Shown in pieces: positions 1 to 5,147 of a DNA stretch of 5,147 nt. Under the pieces are notes generated by a model. That model saw only the letters and a program-made list of their open reading frames with translations, did no database searches and was not told the origin of the DNA. The position numbers and the translations under genes were made by a program. The number at the start of each line of letters is the position of its first letter. The first letter of the stretch is position 1. The DNA is from Clostridiales bacterium (GTDB taxonomy: Bacteria; Bacillota; Clostridia; Oscillospirales; Acutalibacteraceae): assembly GCA_012516295.1 (NCBI GenBank), contig JAAYWU010000261.1, positions 1 through 5,147 of the forward strand, given 5' to 3'.

Positions 1-137
1 AATCCGTGCTGCGCATTGCGGACGGCTCCTATGTCGGCACTACATTCAAGGAAAACGGAAAATTCGATGGAAAAATTGACGTAAACCGCGTTTCCGAATT
101 CATGGAAAAAGTACGTGCATTTCGGAACGGCTTATAA
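1..137 (+). CDS. BtpA/SgcQ-family protein, C-terminal fragment (5' end outside window)
   Basis: Only the last 44 codons are present, read from base 3 to the TAA at 135-137. The fragment contains ADGSYVGTTFKENGK followed by a DVNRVSEFMEKVR stretch. This matches the usual C-terminus of BtpA/SgcQ proteins (ADG-x-x-VGT/S-x-K-x-x-GK, then VD-x-x-RV-x-x-FM). The family has a TIM-barrel-like fold, and this tail carries the glycine-rich phosphate-binding-type loop. BtpA was named for photosystem I assembly in cyanobacteria. In Firmicutes and enterics, SgcQ-like members sit in sugar-uptake operons and their reaction is not settled. The next gene, a sugar kinase, starts 17 bases downstream, which fits a sugar-operon role. 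The family call rests on a short but characteristic tail; the function is inferred only from the neighbours. Confidence 0.8.
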   Translation, partial: SVLRIADGSYVGTTFKENGKFDGKIDVNRVSEFMEKVRAFRNGL

Positions 138-143
138 CAGAAA

Positions 144-148
144 AGAGG
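144..148 (+). promoter_or_regulatory. Ribosome binding site AGAGG of the FGGY kinase
   Basis: AGAGG ends directly against the ATG at 149 and lies six bases before the ATG at 155. A six-base spacer is workable and a zero-base spacer is not, so this site selects 155 as the start. Confidence 0.7.
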
Positions 149-154
149 ATGAAA

Positions 155-1669
155 ATGAGCTCTCAATTTTTCATGGGAATTGACGTGGGCACCAACGAGA
201 CAAAGGGCGTGCTGATTGACGAAAACTGCAAAGTGGTTGCGTTCCAGTCGAAAACACACGATCTTGAAAACCCTCAGCCTAACTTTTTTGAACACGACGC
301 GGAAAAAATCTGGTGGGGCGATGTTTGCAGCATAAGCCGTGCGCTTCTGGAGGAATCGGGGATTTCCCCCTCCAAAATTGCCTGCCTTGGGATCAGCGCG
401 CTGGGGTGCGACTGCGTACCTGTTGACGAAAACTGCAAGCCTTTGTGCAAAGCGATTTTGTACGGCATCGATTCCAGAAGCCACAAGGAAATCAAATACC
501 TGAATGAGTACTACGGGGAGGACGCGGAAGCTGTCTTCGGCCACCCGATATGCTCCTCCGACATTTCCCCGAAAATCCTGTGGATTAAAAACAATCTTCC
601 CCATGTTTACGCGAAAACGTATAAATTCCTGACCGCCTCGTCCTATATCACGGCAAAGCTGACCGGGCGGTACTGCATCGACAAATATCTTGCGGAGGAC
701 TTCGCCCCGCTTTACGACCTGGAAAACGATACGGTGAACGAAGCGATGTGCGGCATGTTCTGCAAGCCGTCCCAGCTGGCGGAGGTTATGAAGGCAACCG
801 AGATTGCCGGCGGCATCACCGCGCAGGCGGCGGCCGAAACCGGCCTGCAGGAAGGCACCAGCGTGCTGGTCGGCACCGGGGACTCCGGCGCGGAAGCAAT
901 CAGCACCGGGGTGTTCCAGCCGGGGGATATTATGGTTCAGCTTGGTTCCTCCTGCTATTTTGTTTATCTTGCGGATAAGCTGATCCAGGACAACCGGGTC
1001 TGGCCGGGCACCTTTATTATTCCGGGCACATACAGCGTCTGCGCCGGAACCAACACCGCGGGCACCCTGACGAAATGGTTCCGCGACAACCTGTATTCCG
1101 ACCTGGTCGCGGCGCAGGCGGCGGGCGGTGAGAACGCATTCGCCGCAATGGCAAAAGATATTGCGAAAATACCCGCAGGCAGCGACGGGCTGATCACCCT
1201 CCCCTATTTTGCCGGGGAACGGACGCCCCTGAACGACCCGTTCGCAAAGGGGATGTTCTTCGGGCTTAACCTGAACCATACCCGGTCGCACCTGTACAAA
1301 TCCGCGCTGGAAGGCATCGGCTACTCCATCGCGCAACATTTTGATATTTTAGAGGAAAACAACCTTCCCGTCAAAAAAATCATGGCGGTCGGCGGCGGAA
1401 CCAAAAATCCGGTCTGGCTGCAAATTGTGGCGGACATCCTCGGCAGAACGGTCTGCACATCCAGCATCACCTTCGGCGCTTCATACGGCGACGCCATTAT
1501 GGCGGCCCTCGCTGCGGGAGCCTACCGAAGCTGGGGCGAGCTGGAAGCGGTCGTCAAGCCTGCCATGGAAATCCACCCGAACATGGAAAACCATGCGGTT
1601 TACCAAAAGCACCGCAAAATCTTCGACGCGCTGTACCTCTCAACGAAAGAGCTGATGCATTCCTTATAA
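155..1669 (+). CDS. FGGY-family carbohydrate kinase (xylulokinase-like, substrate uncertain)
   Basis: Cytoplasmic kinase of 504 residues, a normal length for the FGGY family, which transfers the ATP gamma-phosphate to a ketose or polyol. The N-terminal actin-like ATPase domain opens with MGIDVGTNETKG (residues 7-18; D10 is in the phosphate-1 loop). The presumed catalytic base is D243 in GTGDSGAEA. The second domain has AGTNTAGT (297-304), LPYFAGERTP, a SALEGIGYS helix, and the adenosine-site motif VGGGTKNPVW with glycines at 413-415. The start at 155 is preferred over the ATG at 149 because of the ribosome binding site at 144-148. The nearest named relatives are D-xylulose kinases. However, the GQMHG sugar-contact motif of E. 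coli XylB is replaced here by an ALGCDC stretch (cysteines at 85 and 87), so I would not assign xylulose. The gene lies between a BtpA/SgcQ gene and a HAD phosphatase in one transcription unit. Family is secure; substrate is open. Confidence 0.93.
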   Translation: MSSQFFMGIDVGTNETKGVLIDENCKVVAFQSKTHDLENPQPNFFEHDAEKIWWGDVCSISRALLEESGISPSKIACLGISALGCDCVPVDENCKPLCKAILYGIDSRSHKEIKYLNEYYGEDAEAVFGHPICSSDISPKILWIKNNLPHVYAKTYKFLTASSYITAKLTGRYCIDKYLAEDFAPLYDLENDTVNEAMCGMFCKPSQLAEVMKATEIAGGITAQAAAETGLQEGTSVLVGTGDSGAEAISTGVFQPGDIMVQLGSSCYFVYLADKLIQDNRVWPGTFIIPGTYSVCAGTNTAGTLTKWFRDNLYSDLVAAQAAGGENAFAAMAKDIAKIPAGSDGLITLPYFAGERTPLNDPFAKGMFFGLNLNHTRSHLYKSALEGIGYSIAQHFDILEENNLPVKKIMAVGGGTKNPVWLQIVADILGRTVCTSSITFGASYGDAIMAALAAGAYRSWGELEAVVKPAMEIHPNMENHAVYQKHRKIFDALYLSTKELMHSL

Positions 1670-1674
1670 AGATA

Positions 1675-1681
1675 AAGGAAG
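1675..1681 (+). promoter_or_regulatory. Ribosome binding site AAGGAAG of the HAD phosphatase, start-deciding
   Basis: AAGGAAG is the only Shine-Dalgarno-like sequence in the gap after the kinase stop. It overlaps the GTG at 1681 and lies eight bases before an in-frame ATT at 1690. The spacing favours ATT as the real start, although ATT is a rare start codon. Confidence 0.55.
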
Positions 1682-2493
1682 TGATACCGATTCCGAGAAA
1701 ATATTTCTTCTTTGATATTGACGGCACCATCGCGGAAAACGACCGTGCCCCCTCCATCATGACCAAATATGCCCTGCGCCAGCTCCGCCTTCAGGGGCAC
1801 CGCATCTTTGTCTGCACCGGGCGCACCCTGTGCGACGTATACCCCGCGATTACATCGATCGGTTTTCACGGGATTATTTCCGGCGCCGGCGCCAATATTA
1901 CCCTGAAAGAGATGACCCTGTTCCAACGCGCCATCCCCCCTATTCTGCTTCGGGAAACGGTATCCAGAATGCTTGCACACAACATCTCCGGCGTTTTGGA
2001 AGGTACGGATCAGATGTATATTGTAAAAGGCGGGGTTCCGCTGGGCTGGGAAATCCCCATGCCGGCCATCTGCCGTATAGAACAGCTGGAAACCGCGCAG
2101 GATATTGAAAAATTCACCCTGCACGTGGCGAGCGCCGCACAGCTGAACCCCATAAAAGCCTTTCTGGAACGGTATTACGACCTTTACCCCAACGAAGACG
2201 GAACCTTCTGCGAATGCGTCTATAAGGGGCGTGACAAGGGCTCGGCCATTGCGCGGGTTCTGGAGCATTACCACGCGCAGCCCAAGGACGCGGTGGCCTT
2301 CGGGGACAGCCTGAACGACTGCGCCATGTTCCAAAACGTAGGAACCGCCGTCGCCATGGGAAACGCCCCGCAGGCGCTTGCGGATATTGCTTCCATGGTG
2401 ACCGGAACCATCCGGGAGGAAGGCGTTTACCATGCGCTGGTACAGCTCCGTTTCATCGAGGAGCTGCCGCCAAAAAAGAACGACGAGGTATAA
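1681..2493 (+). CDS. Cof-type HAD-IIB family phosphatase
   Basis: Soluble HAD-superfamily hydrolase of 270 residues counted from the GTG, a typical length for Cof/YbiV-type sugar-phosphate or flavin-phosphate phosphatases. All four HAD motifs are visible: FDIDGT with nucleophile D12 and acid/base D14; CTGRT with T46; the lysine of motif III, probably K186 in RDKGSAIA; and GDSLND with the metal-binding D209 and D213. The long insert between motifs II and III is the C2B cap that marks class IIB. The gene starts 11 bases after the kinase stop and ends two bases before the next ATG, so it is co-transcribed. A plausible role is dephosphorylating sugar phosphates made by the kinase, relieving sugar-phosphate stress; this is inference, and HAD-IIB enzymes are promiscuous. 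The start is uncertain: the GTG lies inside the Shine-Dalgarno sequence. The ATT at 1690 would give 267 residues beginning MPRKYFFFDIDGT. Confidence 0.9.
   Translation: MIPIPRKYFFFDIDGTIAENDRAPSIMTKYALRQLRLQGHRIFVCTGRTLCDVYPAITSIGFHGIISGAGANITLKEMTLFQRAIPPILLRETVSRMLAHNISGVLEGTDQMYIVKGGVPLGWEIPMPAICRIEQLETAQDIEKFTLHVASAAQLNPIKAFLERYYDLYPNEDGTFCECVYKGRDKGSAIARVLEHYHAQPKDAVAFGDSLNDCAMFQNVGTAVAMGNAPQALADIASMVTGTIREEGVYHALVQLRFIEELPPKKNDEV
2485..2489 (+). promoter_or_regulatory. Ribosome binding site GAGGT of the zinc-ribbon protein
   Basis: GAGGT lies inside the last codons of the phosphatase gene, six bases before the ATG at 2496. Translation of the two genes is therefore likely coupled. It supports 2496 as a real start, which matters because the protein is not recognised. 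Confidence 0.7.
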
Positions 2494-2495
2494 AA

Positions 2496-2981
2496 ATGGG
2501 ATATTGCGTAATTTGTGGAGAAGAAACCGAAAACAAAGGAAAAATCCATGTGGGAACCCCCTGCGCCGAACAGCGGGACACCGGGCGCTTGGAATTCGAC
2601 GACTGCCTTTACAGCGATTATGTTTGTGCGGGCTGTGTCAATAAAAAACTGAGCGGCGATTTTTCCGGGCTGGGCCTGTATCTTTTCCTGGAGCTGCTCT
2701 GGTTCAAAGTAGCCCAACCCGGATTTTCCAACATCTGGGGAATTCTTTCCTTCCTGATTGCGGCCGCGGCCCTCGTCCGGATTCTGCTGGTTCTGGCGCG
2801 CAAATTCATGCAGCGGTTTTTCAGTAAGAAAGAAATCCCCCGCATCCTCGACTGGGGCGAAGACCGCGAAGAAACGGCAAGCGCCCTGCTGAAACAAAAA
2901 ATGCTGGCAAAGTTCCAGGCGGACGGAAAGCGCGTTCAGACGCTTTCCGAGTATAAAGCCGGCACGCCGCACAAGGTGTAA
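2496..2981 (+). CDS. Unrecognised small membrane protein with N-terminal zinc-ribbon-like cysteines
   Basis: I do not recognise this 161-residue protein. It begins with a CVICG knuckle (C4, C7) and has a second CAGC knuckle (C44, C47). This is the two-CxxC layout of a treble-clef or zinc-ribbon head; C23 and C37 lie between them. Two hydrophobic stretches follow, about residues 59-73 and 80-101 (the second rich in I, L and A), then a basic RKFMQRFFSKK segment that would stay in the cytoplasm. The last 55 or so residues are charged and soluble, with a likely helix around the EETASALLKQKMLAKF stretch. Both ends are probably cytoplasmic if the two stretches form a hairpin. It starts two bases after the phosphatase stop with a good ribosome binding site and is followed by the operon terminator, so it is a real last gene. 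Function unknown; a membrane-bound accessory or sensor is possible but unsupported. Confidence 0.8.
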   Translation: MGYCVICGEETENKGKIHVGTPCAEQRDTGRLEFDDCLYSDYVCAGCVNKKLSGDFSGLGLYLFLELLWFKVAQPGFSNIWGILSFLIAAAALVRILLVLARKFMQRFFSKKEIPRILDWGEDREETASALLKQKMLAKFQADGKRVQTLSEYKAGTPHKV

Positions 2982-3013
2982 AACAAAAAATACGTAAGAT
3001 TTCCTCCATTCGC

Positions 3014-3049
3014 AAGAGTCCCCCGGCACAATCGCCGGGGGACTCTTTT
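3014..3049 (+). terminator. Rho-independent terminator of the + strand operon
   Basis: A perfect 14-bp stem (AAGAGTCCCCCGGC pairing with 3034-3047) closes a six-base loop, ACAATC, and ends in TTTT. It lies 32 bases after the stop of the last + strand gene. The T run is short, but the stem is very GC-rich. Orientation is set by the T run and the upstream gene. Confidence 0.85.
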
Positions 3050-3069
3050 GGAAGCTCTTTGTTTTACTA

Positions 3070-3096
3070 TTTGCAATGTGATATGGTTTCTATACT
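3070..3096 (+). promoter_or_regulatory. Weak promoter-like sequence between the converging operons
   Basis: TATACT at 3091-3096 matches five of six bases of a sigma-70/sigma-A -10 box. TTTGCA at 3070-3075, 15 bases upstream, matches four of six of a -35 box. The spacer is shorter than the usual 17 bases and there is no extended -10 TG. This is the AT-rich part of the gap, so a chance match is quite possible. Confidence 0.25.
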
Positions 3097-3115
3097 CTTT
3101 GTAAAATCCATTCCC

Positions 3116-3163
3116 CTGCCGGTAGCTCTTTTCGAACCCGCAAGGCGCGCCGGCAGAATTTTT
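3116..3163 (+). terminator. Hairpin plus T run: back-up terminator or 3' end of a short RNA
   Basis: CTGCCGG (3116-3122) pairs perfectly with CCGGCAG (3150-3156) around a 27-base loop, followed by AA and five T (3159-3163). Only the + strand has the T run after the stem. The main + strand terminator lies about 70 bases upstream, so this is either a second-chance terminator or the end of a separate short transcript from the weak promoter-like sequence at 3070-3096. The large loop makes it a weaker terminator than the two flanking hairpins. Confidence 0.35.
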
Positions 3164-3172
3164 GCCCGCGCA

Positions 3173-3206
3173 AAGGCCGGCATCCTTTGAACAGGATGCC
3201 GGCCTT
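3173..3206 (-). terminator. Hairpin terminator of the frlB-frlD operon (possibly bidirectional)
   Basis: A perfect 14-bp stem (AAGGCCGGCATCCT at 3173-3186 with 3193-3206) closes a six-base loop. It lies 56 bases beyond the stop of the - strand kinase gene. Read on the - strand, the stem ends in a run of only three T, so the call rests mainly on stem strength and position. It may also stop + strand transcripts that pass the upstream terminator. Confidence 0.65.
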
Positions 3207-3262
3207 CTCTGCATCTTACTTAAAACTAGCAAGCCATTTTATTCTTTCTTGTTCTTGCCGGT

Positions 3263-4123
3263 TTATTCGTACTTTTTCCCATGGCCCCAGGCTCCGGCCA
3301 TGCCGCAAACCTTGGAAGCAAAGCCGGCGGCTTTTTCAAGGCACTCCGCGATCGCGTCCGGGCCTGCTTTGCCCTCTTTCATCTTTTCCATATAGCTGAC
3401 AAGGAAGGAGGTGAGCAGGCTGTCGCCCGCGCCCATTGTGTCAACCATTTTCTCTACGGGCAGGGCGCGCTGCACATAGAAGCGGCTGCCGTCGTATGCG
3501 ATACAGCCTTCGGAACCGCGGCTGGCAACCGCGATTTTCACGCCGTAGCCGGTCACCTTTTTCAAATGCTCCCGAATGGCTTCCTCGGACATTTCGCTGC
3601 AGGACATGAATGCATAATCCACCAGCGGGGCAACCTGCGCATAGTATTCCGGCGTGGAGTCATCCGAAAAGTCGAAGGAAAGCGGGACCCCAGCTTCTTT
3701 AATTTTGTGGAGCTGGCGCTCGGTGAAGCAGTAATTTCCGCTGTGCACCAGGTCGAACCCCCGGATGTATTCCAGGTCGAAGCGGTCGAGCACATACAGC
3801 GTTTCGCCACGGATGCCGCCCTCGTTGGAGCCTAAAAACACGCGGTCATTGTCAATAACGGTGACGCGGGCACAGCCGTTTTCGCCGACGAGCTGTTTGC
3901 ATTTCACCGTTTCGATTCCCTCCTGCTGAAGGGATTCGATTACATGCTCCGCTTCCTTGTCGTCGCCGAAATAGCCCATATACGCGCTGCGCCGGGCGCC
4001 GAACATTTTTGCGTAAACCGCAAAGTTTACGGCATTTCCGCCGGGGTACATTGTTTTGATATGCTCATATTTATCGACGACATTGTCGCCGAAGCCAAGA
4101 ACCTTAACATTATATTCCGCCAT
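3263..4123 (-). CDS. frlD: Fructosamine (fructoselysine-type) 6-kinase, PfkB family
   Basis: Cytoplasmic PfkB/ribokinase-family kinase of 286 residues that would phosphorylate carbon 6 of an Amadori compound such as fructoselysine, using ATP. The N-terminus has GDNVVDKY (12-19) and the sugar-binding motif PGGNAVN (27-33), both closely like E. coli and Bacillus FrlD. NDRVF, VHSGNY and FDFSDD follow, also as in FrlD. The C-terminal PfkB signature is DTMGAGDS (228-235), with D234 as the likely catalytic base. The protein ends with an AGAWGHG stretch, as FrlD proteins commonly do. The ATG at 4123 is chosen because AGGTGG lies five bases before it; a GTG nine bases further upstream sits inside that site. 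The length resembles Bacillus FrlD rather than the shorter E. coli form. The frlB-like gene 86 bases upstream supports the pathway. A fructose-asparagine or other fructosamine substrate cannot be excluded. Confidence 0.87.
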   Translation of the reverse strand: MAEYNVKVLGFGDNVVDKYEHIKTMYPGGNAVNFAVYAKMFGARRSAYMGYFGDDKEAEHVIESLQQEGIETVKCKQLVGENGCARVTVIDNDRVFLGSNEGGIRGETLYVLDRFDLEYIRGFDLVHSGNYCFTERQLHKIKEAGVPLSFDFSDDSTPEYYAQVAPLVDYAFMSCSEMSEEAIREHLKKVTGYGVKIAVASRGSEGCIAYDGSRFYVQRALPVEKMVDTMGAGDSLLTSFLVSYMEKMKEGKAGPDAIAECLEKAAGFASKVCGMAGAWGHGKKYE

Positions 4124-4128
4124 TTTTA

Positions 4129-4134
4129 CCACCT
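4129..4134 (-). promoter_or_regulatory. Ribosome binding site AGGTGG of frlD
   Basis: On the - strand AGGTGG (extendable to AAAGGTGG) lies five bases before the ATG at 4123. It overlaps the alternative GTG at 4132-4130, which rules that start out. Confidence 0.8.
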
Positions 4135-4166
4135 TTTCTCCGCGCGTCTAATTGTTTATGGAATGC

Positions 4167-4195
4167 CCTGTGGATTTCGCGCGGCAAATCCCAGG
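4167..4195 (-). other. Hairpin in the frlB-frlD gap
   Basis: GGATTT (4172-4177) pairs with AAATCC (4186-4191) around an eight-base loop. Beyond one unpaired base the stem continues with CCTG (4167-4170) against CAGG (4192-4195), giving ten base pairs in all. No T run follows on the - strand, so it is not a normal terminator. In the transcript it would lie between the two cistrons and could protect or mark an RNA processing end. No other signal was seen in this 86-base gap. Confidence 0.4.
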
Positions 4196-4209
4196 CAGAT
4201 TCTTTAAAA

Positions 4210-5147
4210 TCAGTATGCCACAATCCCCATGTAGCGGCGGGTCTCCACCGGATGGTTGTGTTTCTTCGCCAAAGCCTCGCGGAATTCGCAGTTCATCGCG
4301 TAGAACAGAATCGGGTTGAAGTAATATACAACCTCCGGGTCGATTTTGTCCATACCCAATTCCAGCGCATCCAGAACCATCAGCTTGTCCGTATGCGTTT
4401 TCAGGAAGTCCTCGGCGCGCTGGTCCATTACGCGGCATTTTCCGGCTGATTTTTGCAGGAAATAGAACACGCCGTTTTCCGTACACTCAAACGGGCCGTG
4501 GAAGTATTCCCCGGAGTGGAGGTACGCACAGTTCTTCCACTGCATTTCCATAAGGGAGCAGATGGAAAAGCCATAGGTCTGGGAAAACGCGGCGCCGCTG
4601 CCGAGGATATAGAAGAAAGGCTCCTCGCCGTATTTATCCGCAAATTCCTGTGTCATTCCGCCGTTCACCTTGGCGACAGCCCCCTTGATGATTTCGTCCA
4701 TCTTCGAAATCGCGTCCGCTACCTTATCCTTCTTCGCGAAGCCCTCCTGCGCGGCGAGCAGCTCGCTTGCCAATGCAAGTGAAATGCAGCCGGGGGTTTC
4801 GCTTACGGAAACGCCTTCGCCCCACGGATACACCCAGGAGATAAAATCGGGCCTGTCGCAGGCGGAACCGGCCTTATCGGTCAGGGTGATCACCGCCGCG
4901 CCGCGCTCTTTTGCCAGAACGGCGGCCTCCACGGTTTCCTTCGTATTGCCCGAATGTGAGCAGGCGACAACAAGGCTGTCTTTGCTGAGCTTTTTCGGGG
5001 GGAGAACCAGGAACTCCTTGCTGGTGTACCAGCCGGACTCCACGGTTTCGGACTCCGCGTTCAACATAAAATGCGCCGGATACAAATCGATTAAGGAGCC
5101 GCCGCAGGCAACCCAGTACACCTGCTTAATCCGGCCTTTCTCCTTTA
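4210..5147 (-). CDS. frlB: Fructosamine 6-phosphate deglycase, SIS-domain (5' end outside window)
   Basis: SIS-domain protein of which 311 residues are visible. The frame stays open to the right edge, so about 20 to 40 N-terminal residues are probably missing; the GTG at 5121 is internal. FrlB-type enzymes split fructoselysine 6-phosphate into glucose 6-phosphate and lysine in the cytoplasm. The first SIS domain shows VYWVACGGSL and the phosphosugar loop CSHSGNTKET. The second shows YILGSGAAFSQ and then MEMQW ... HSGEYFHGPFE. The Glu of MEMQW and the His of FHGP are 16 residues apart, the spacing I recall for the catalytic pair E214/H230 of Salmonella FraB. The C-terminal HNHPVETRRYMGIVAY closely resembles the E. 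coli FrlB tail. The downstream frlD-like kinase makes the substrate, which supports the call. Related FraB or GfrF deglycases differ in the attached amino acid, so the exact substrate remains open. Confidence 0.87.
   Translation of the reverse strand, partial: KEKGRIKQVYWVACGGSLIDLYPAHFMLNAESETVESGWYTSKEFLVLPPKKLSKDSLVVACSHSGNTKETVEAAVLAKERGAAVITLTDKAGSACDRPDFISWVYPWGEGVSVSETPGCISLALASELLAAQEGFAKKDKVADAISKMDEIIKGAVAKVNGGMTQEFADKYGEEPFFYILGSGAAFSQTYGFSICSLMEMQWKNCAYLHSGEYFHGPFECTENGVFYFLQKSAGKCRVMDQRAEDFLKTHTDKLMVLDALELGMDKIDPEVVYYFNPILFYAMNCEFREALAKKHNHPVETRRYMGIVAY

Larger units (their letters stand above)
2982..3262. other. Intergenic gap between converging operons
   Basis: These 281 bases hold no gene I can support. 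Their contents are three hairpins (3014-3049, 3116-3163, 3173-3206) and an AT-rich stretch around 3050-3112 with the weak promoter-like sequence. Open frames crossing the gap run through the terminator stems and have no ribosome binding site. Confidence 0.75.

Noticed and set aside
29..1339. Long - strand open frame of 436 codons opposite the FGGY kinase
   Set aside because: It lies antisense to a gene with clear FGGY motifs, shows no recognisable domain, is rich in Arg, Gly and Val as expected for a GC-rich shadow frame, and runs into the BtpA/SgcQ gene.
1600..2433. Long - strand open frame of 277 codons opposite the HAD phosphatase
   Set aside because: It is the complement of a gene with all HAD motifs, and its translation shows no domain of its own.
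2427..3029. - strand open frame of 200 codons opposite the zinc-ribbon protein
   Set aside because: It starts inside the terminator stem. The + strand frame has a good ribosome binding site, operon spacing and ordered CxxC motifs, so the + strand is the coding one.
3128..3140. TTCGAACCC-like sequence resembling a tRNA T-loop
   Set aside because: Read on the - strand it gives GGGTTCGAA, but the flanking bases cannot pair as a T stem and no acceptor, D or anticodon arm is found nearby.
2936..3232. - strand open frame of 98 codons across the intergenic gap
   Set aside because: It reads straight through both terminator hairpins, has no ribosome binding site and no recognisable protein features.
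3281..3835. + strand open frame of 184 codons opposite frlD
   Set aside because: It is antisense to a clear PfkB kinase and has no motifs.
4453..4782. + strand open frame of 109 codons opposite frlB
   Set aside because: It lies antisense to the SIS-domain gene across its catalytic motifs and has no ribosome binding site or domain.

Overview
The window looks like chromosomal DNA of an anaerobic Clostridia-type Firmicute, probably close to the Oscillospiraceae/Ruminococcaceae. The evidence is moderately high GC, strong AGGAGG-like ribosome binding sites, cysteine-rich cytoplasmic proteins, tightly packed operons, and Bacillus/Clostridium-type versions of the sugar genes. The species cannot be named from the sequence alone. 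No tRNA, rRNA, CRISPR array, insertion sequence or prophage gene was seen.

Left part, + strand (1-2981): one probable operon with gaps of 2 to 17 bases. It holds the C-terminal end of a BtpA/SgcQ-family protein, a complete FGGY-family sugar kinase, a Cof-type (HAD-IIB) phosphatase, and a small membrane protein with an N-terminal four-cysteine zinc-ribbon-like head that I do not recognise. It ends at a strong hairpin terminator (3014-3049). The first three genes fit uptake and phosphorylation of an unidentified ketose or polyol, with a phosphatase that could limit sugar-phosphate build-up. The kinase lacks the sugar-contact motif I associate with D-xylulose kinases.

Middle (2982-3262): a 281-base gap between converging operons. 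It holds the + strand terminator, a second 14-bp perfect hairpin that probably ends the - strand operon, and between them a hairpin followed by five T with a weak promoter-like sequence upstream. The last could be a short RNA or a back-up terminator.

Right part, - strand (3263-5147): a two-gene module in the order frlB-like (upstream, cut by the window edge) then frlD-like. FrlD is a PfkB/ribokinase-family fructosamine 6-kinase and FrlB a double-SIS-domain deglycase. Together they would convert an Amadori product such as fructoselysine to its 6-phosphate and then to glucose 6-phosphate plus the free amino acid. This pathway is known in enteric bacteria, Bacillus and some butyrate-producing gut Clostridia. 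Transporter and regulator genes, if present, would lie beyond the right edge.

Nothing here is clearly a new system. The points most worth a second look are the unrecognised zinc-ribbon membrane protein, the altered sugar pocket of the FGGY kinase, a possible ATT start codon on the phosphatase, and the possible small RNA between the operons.
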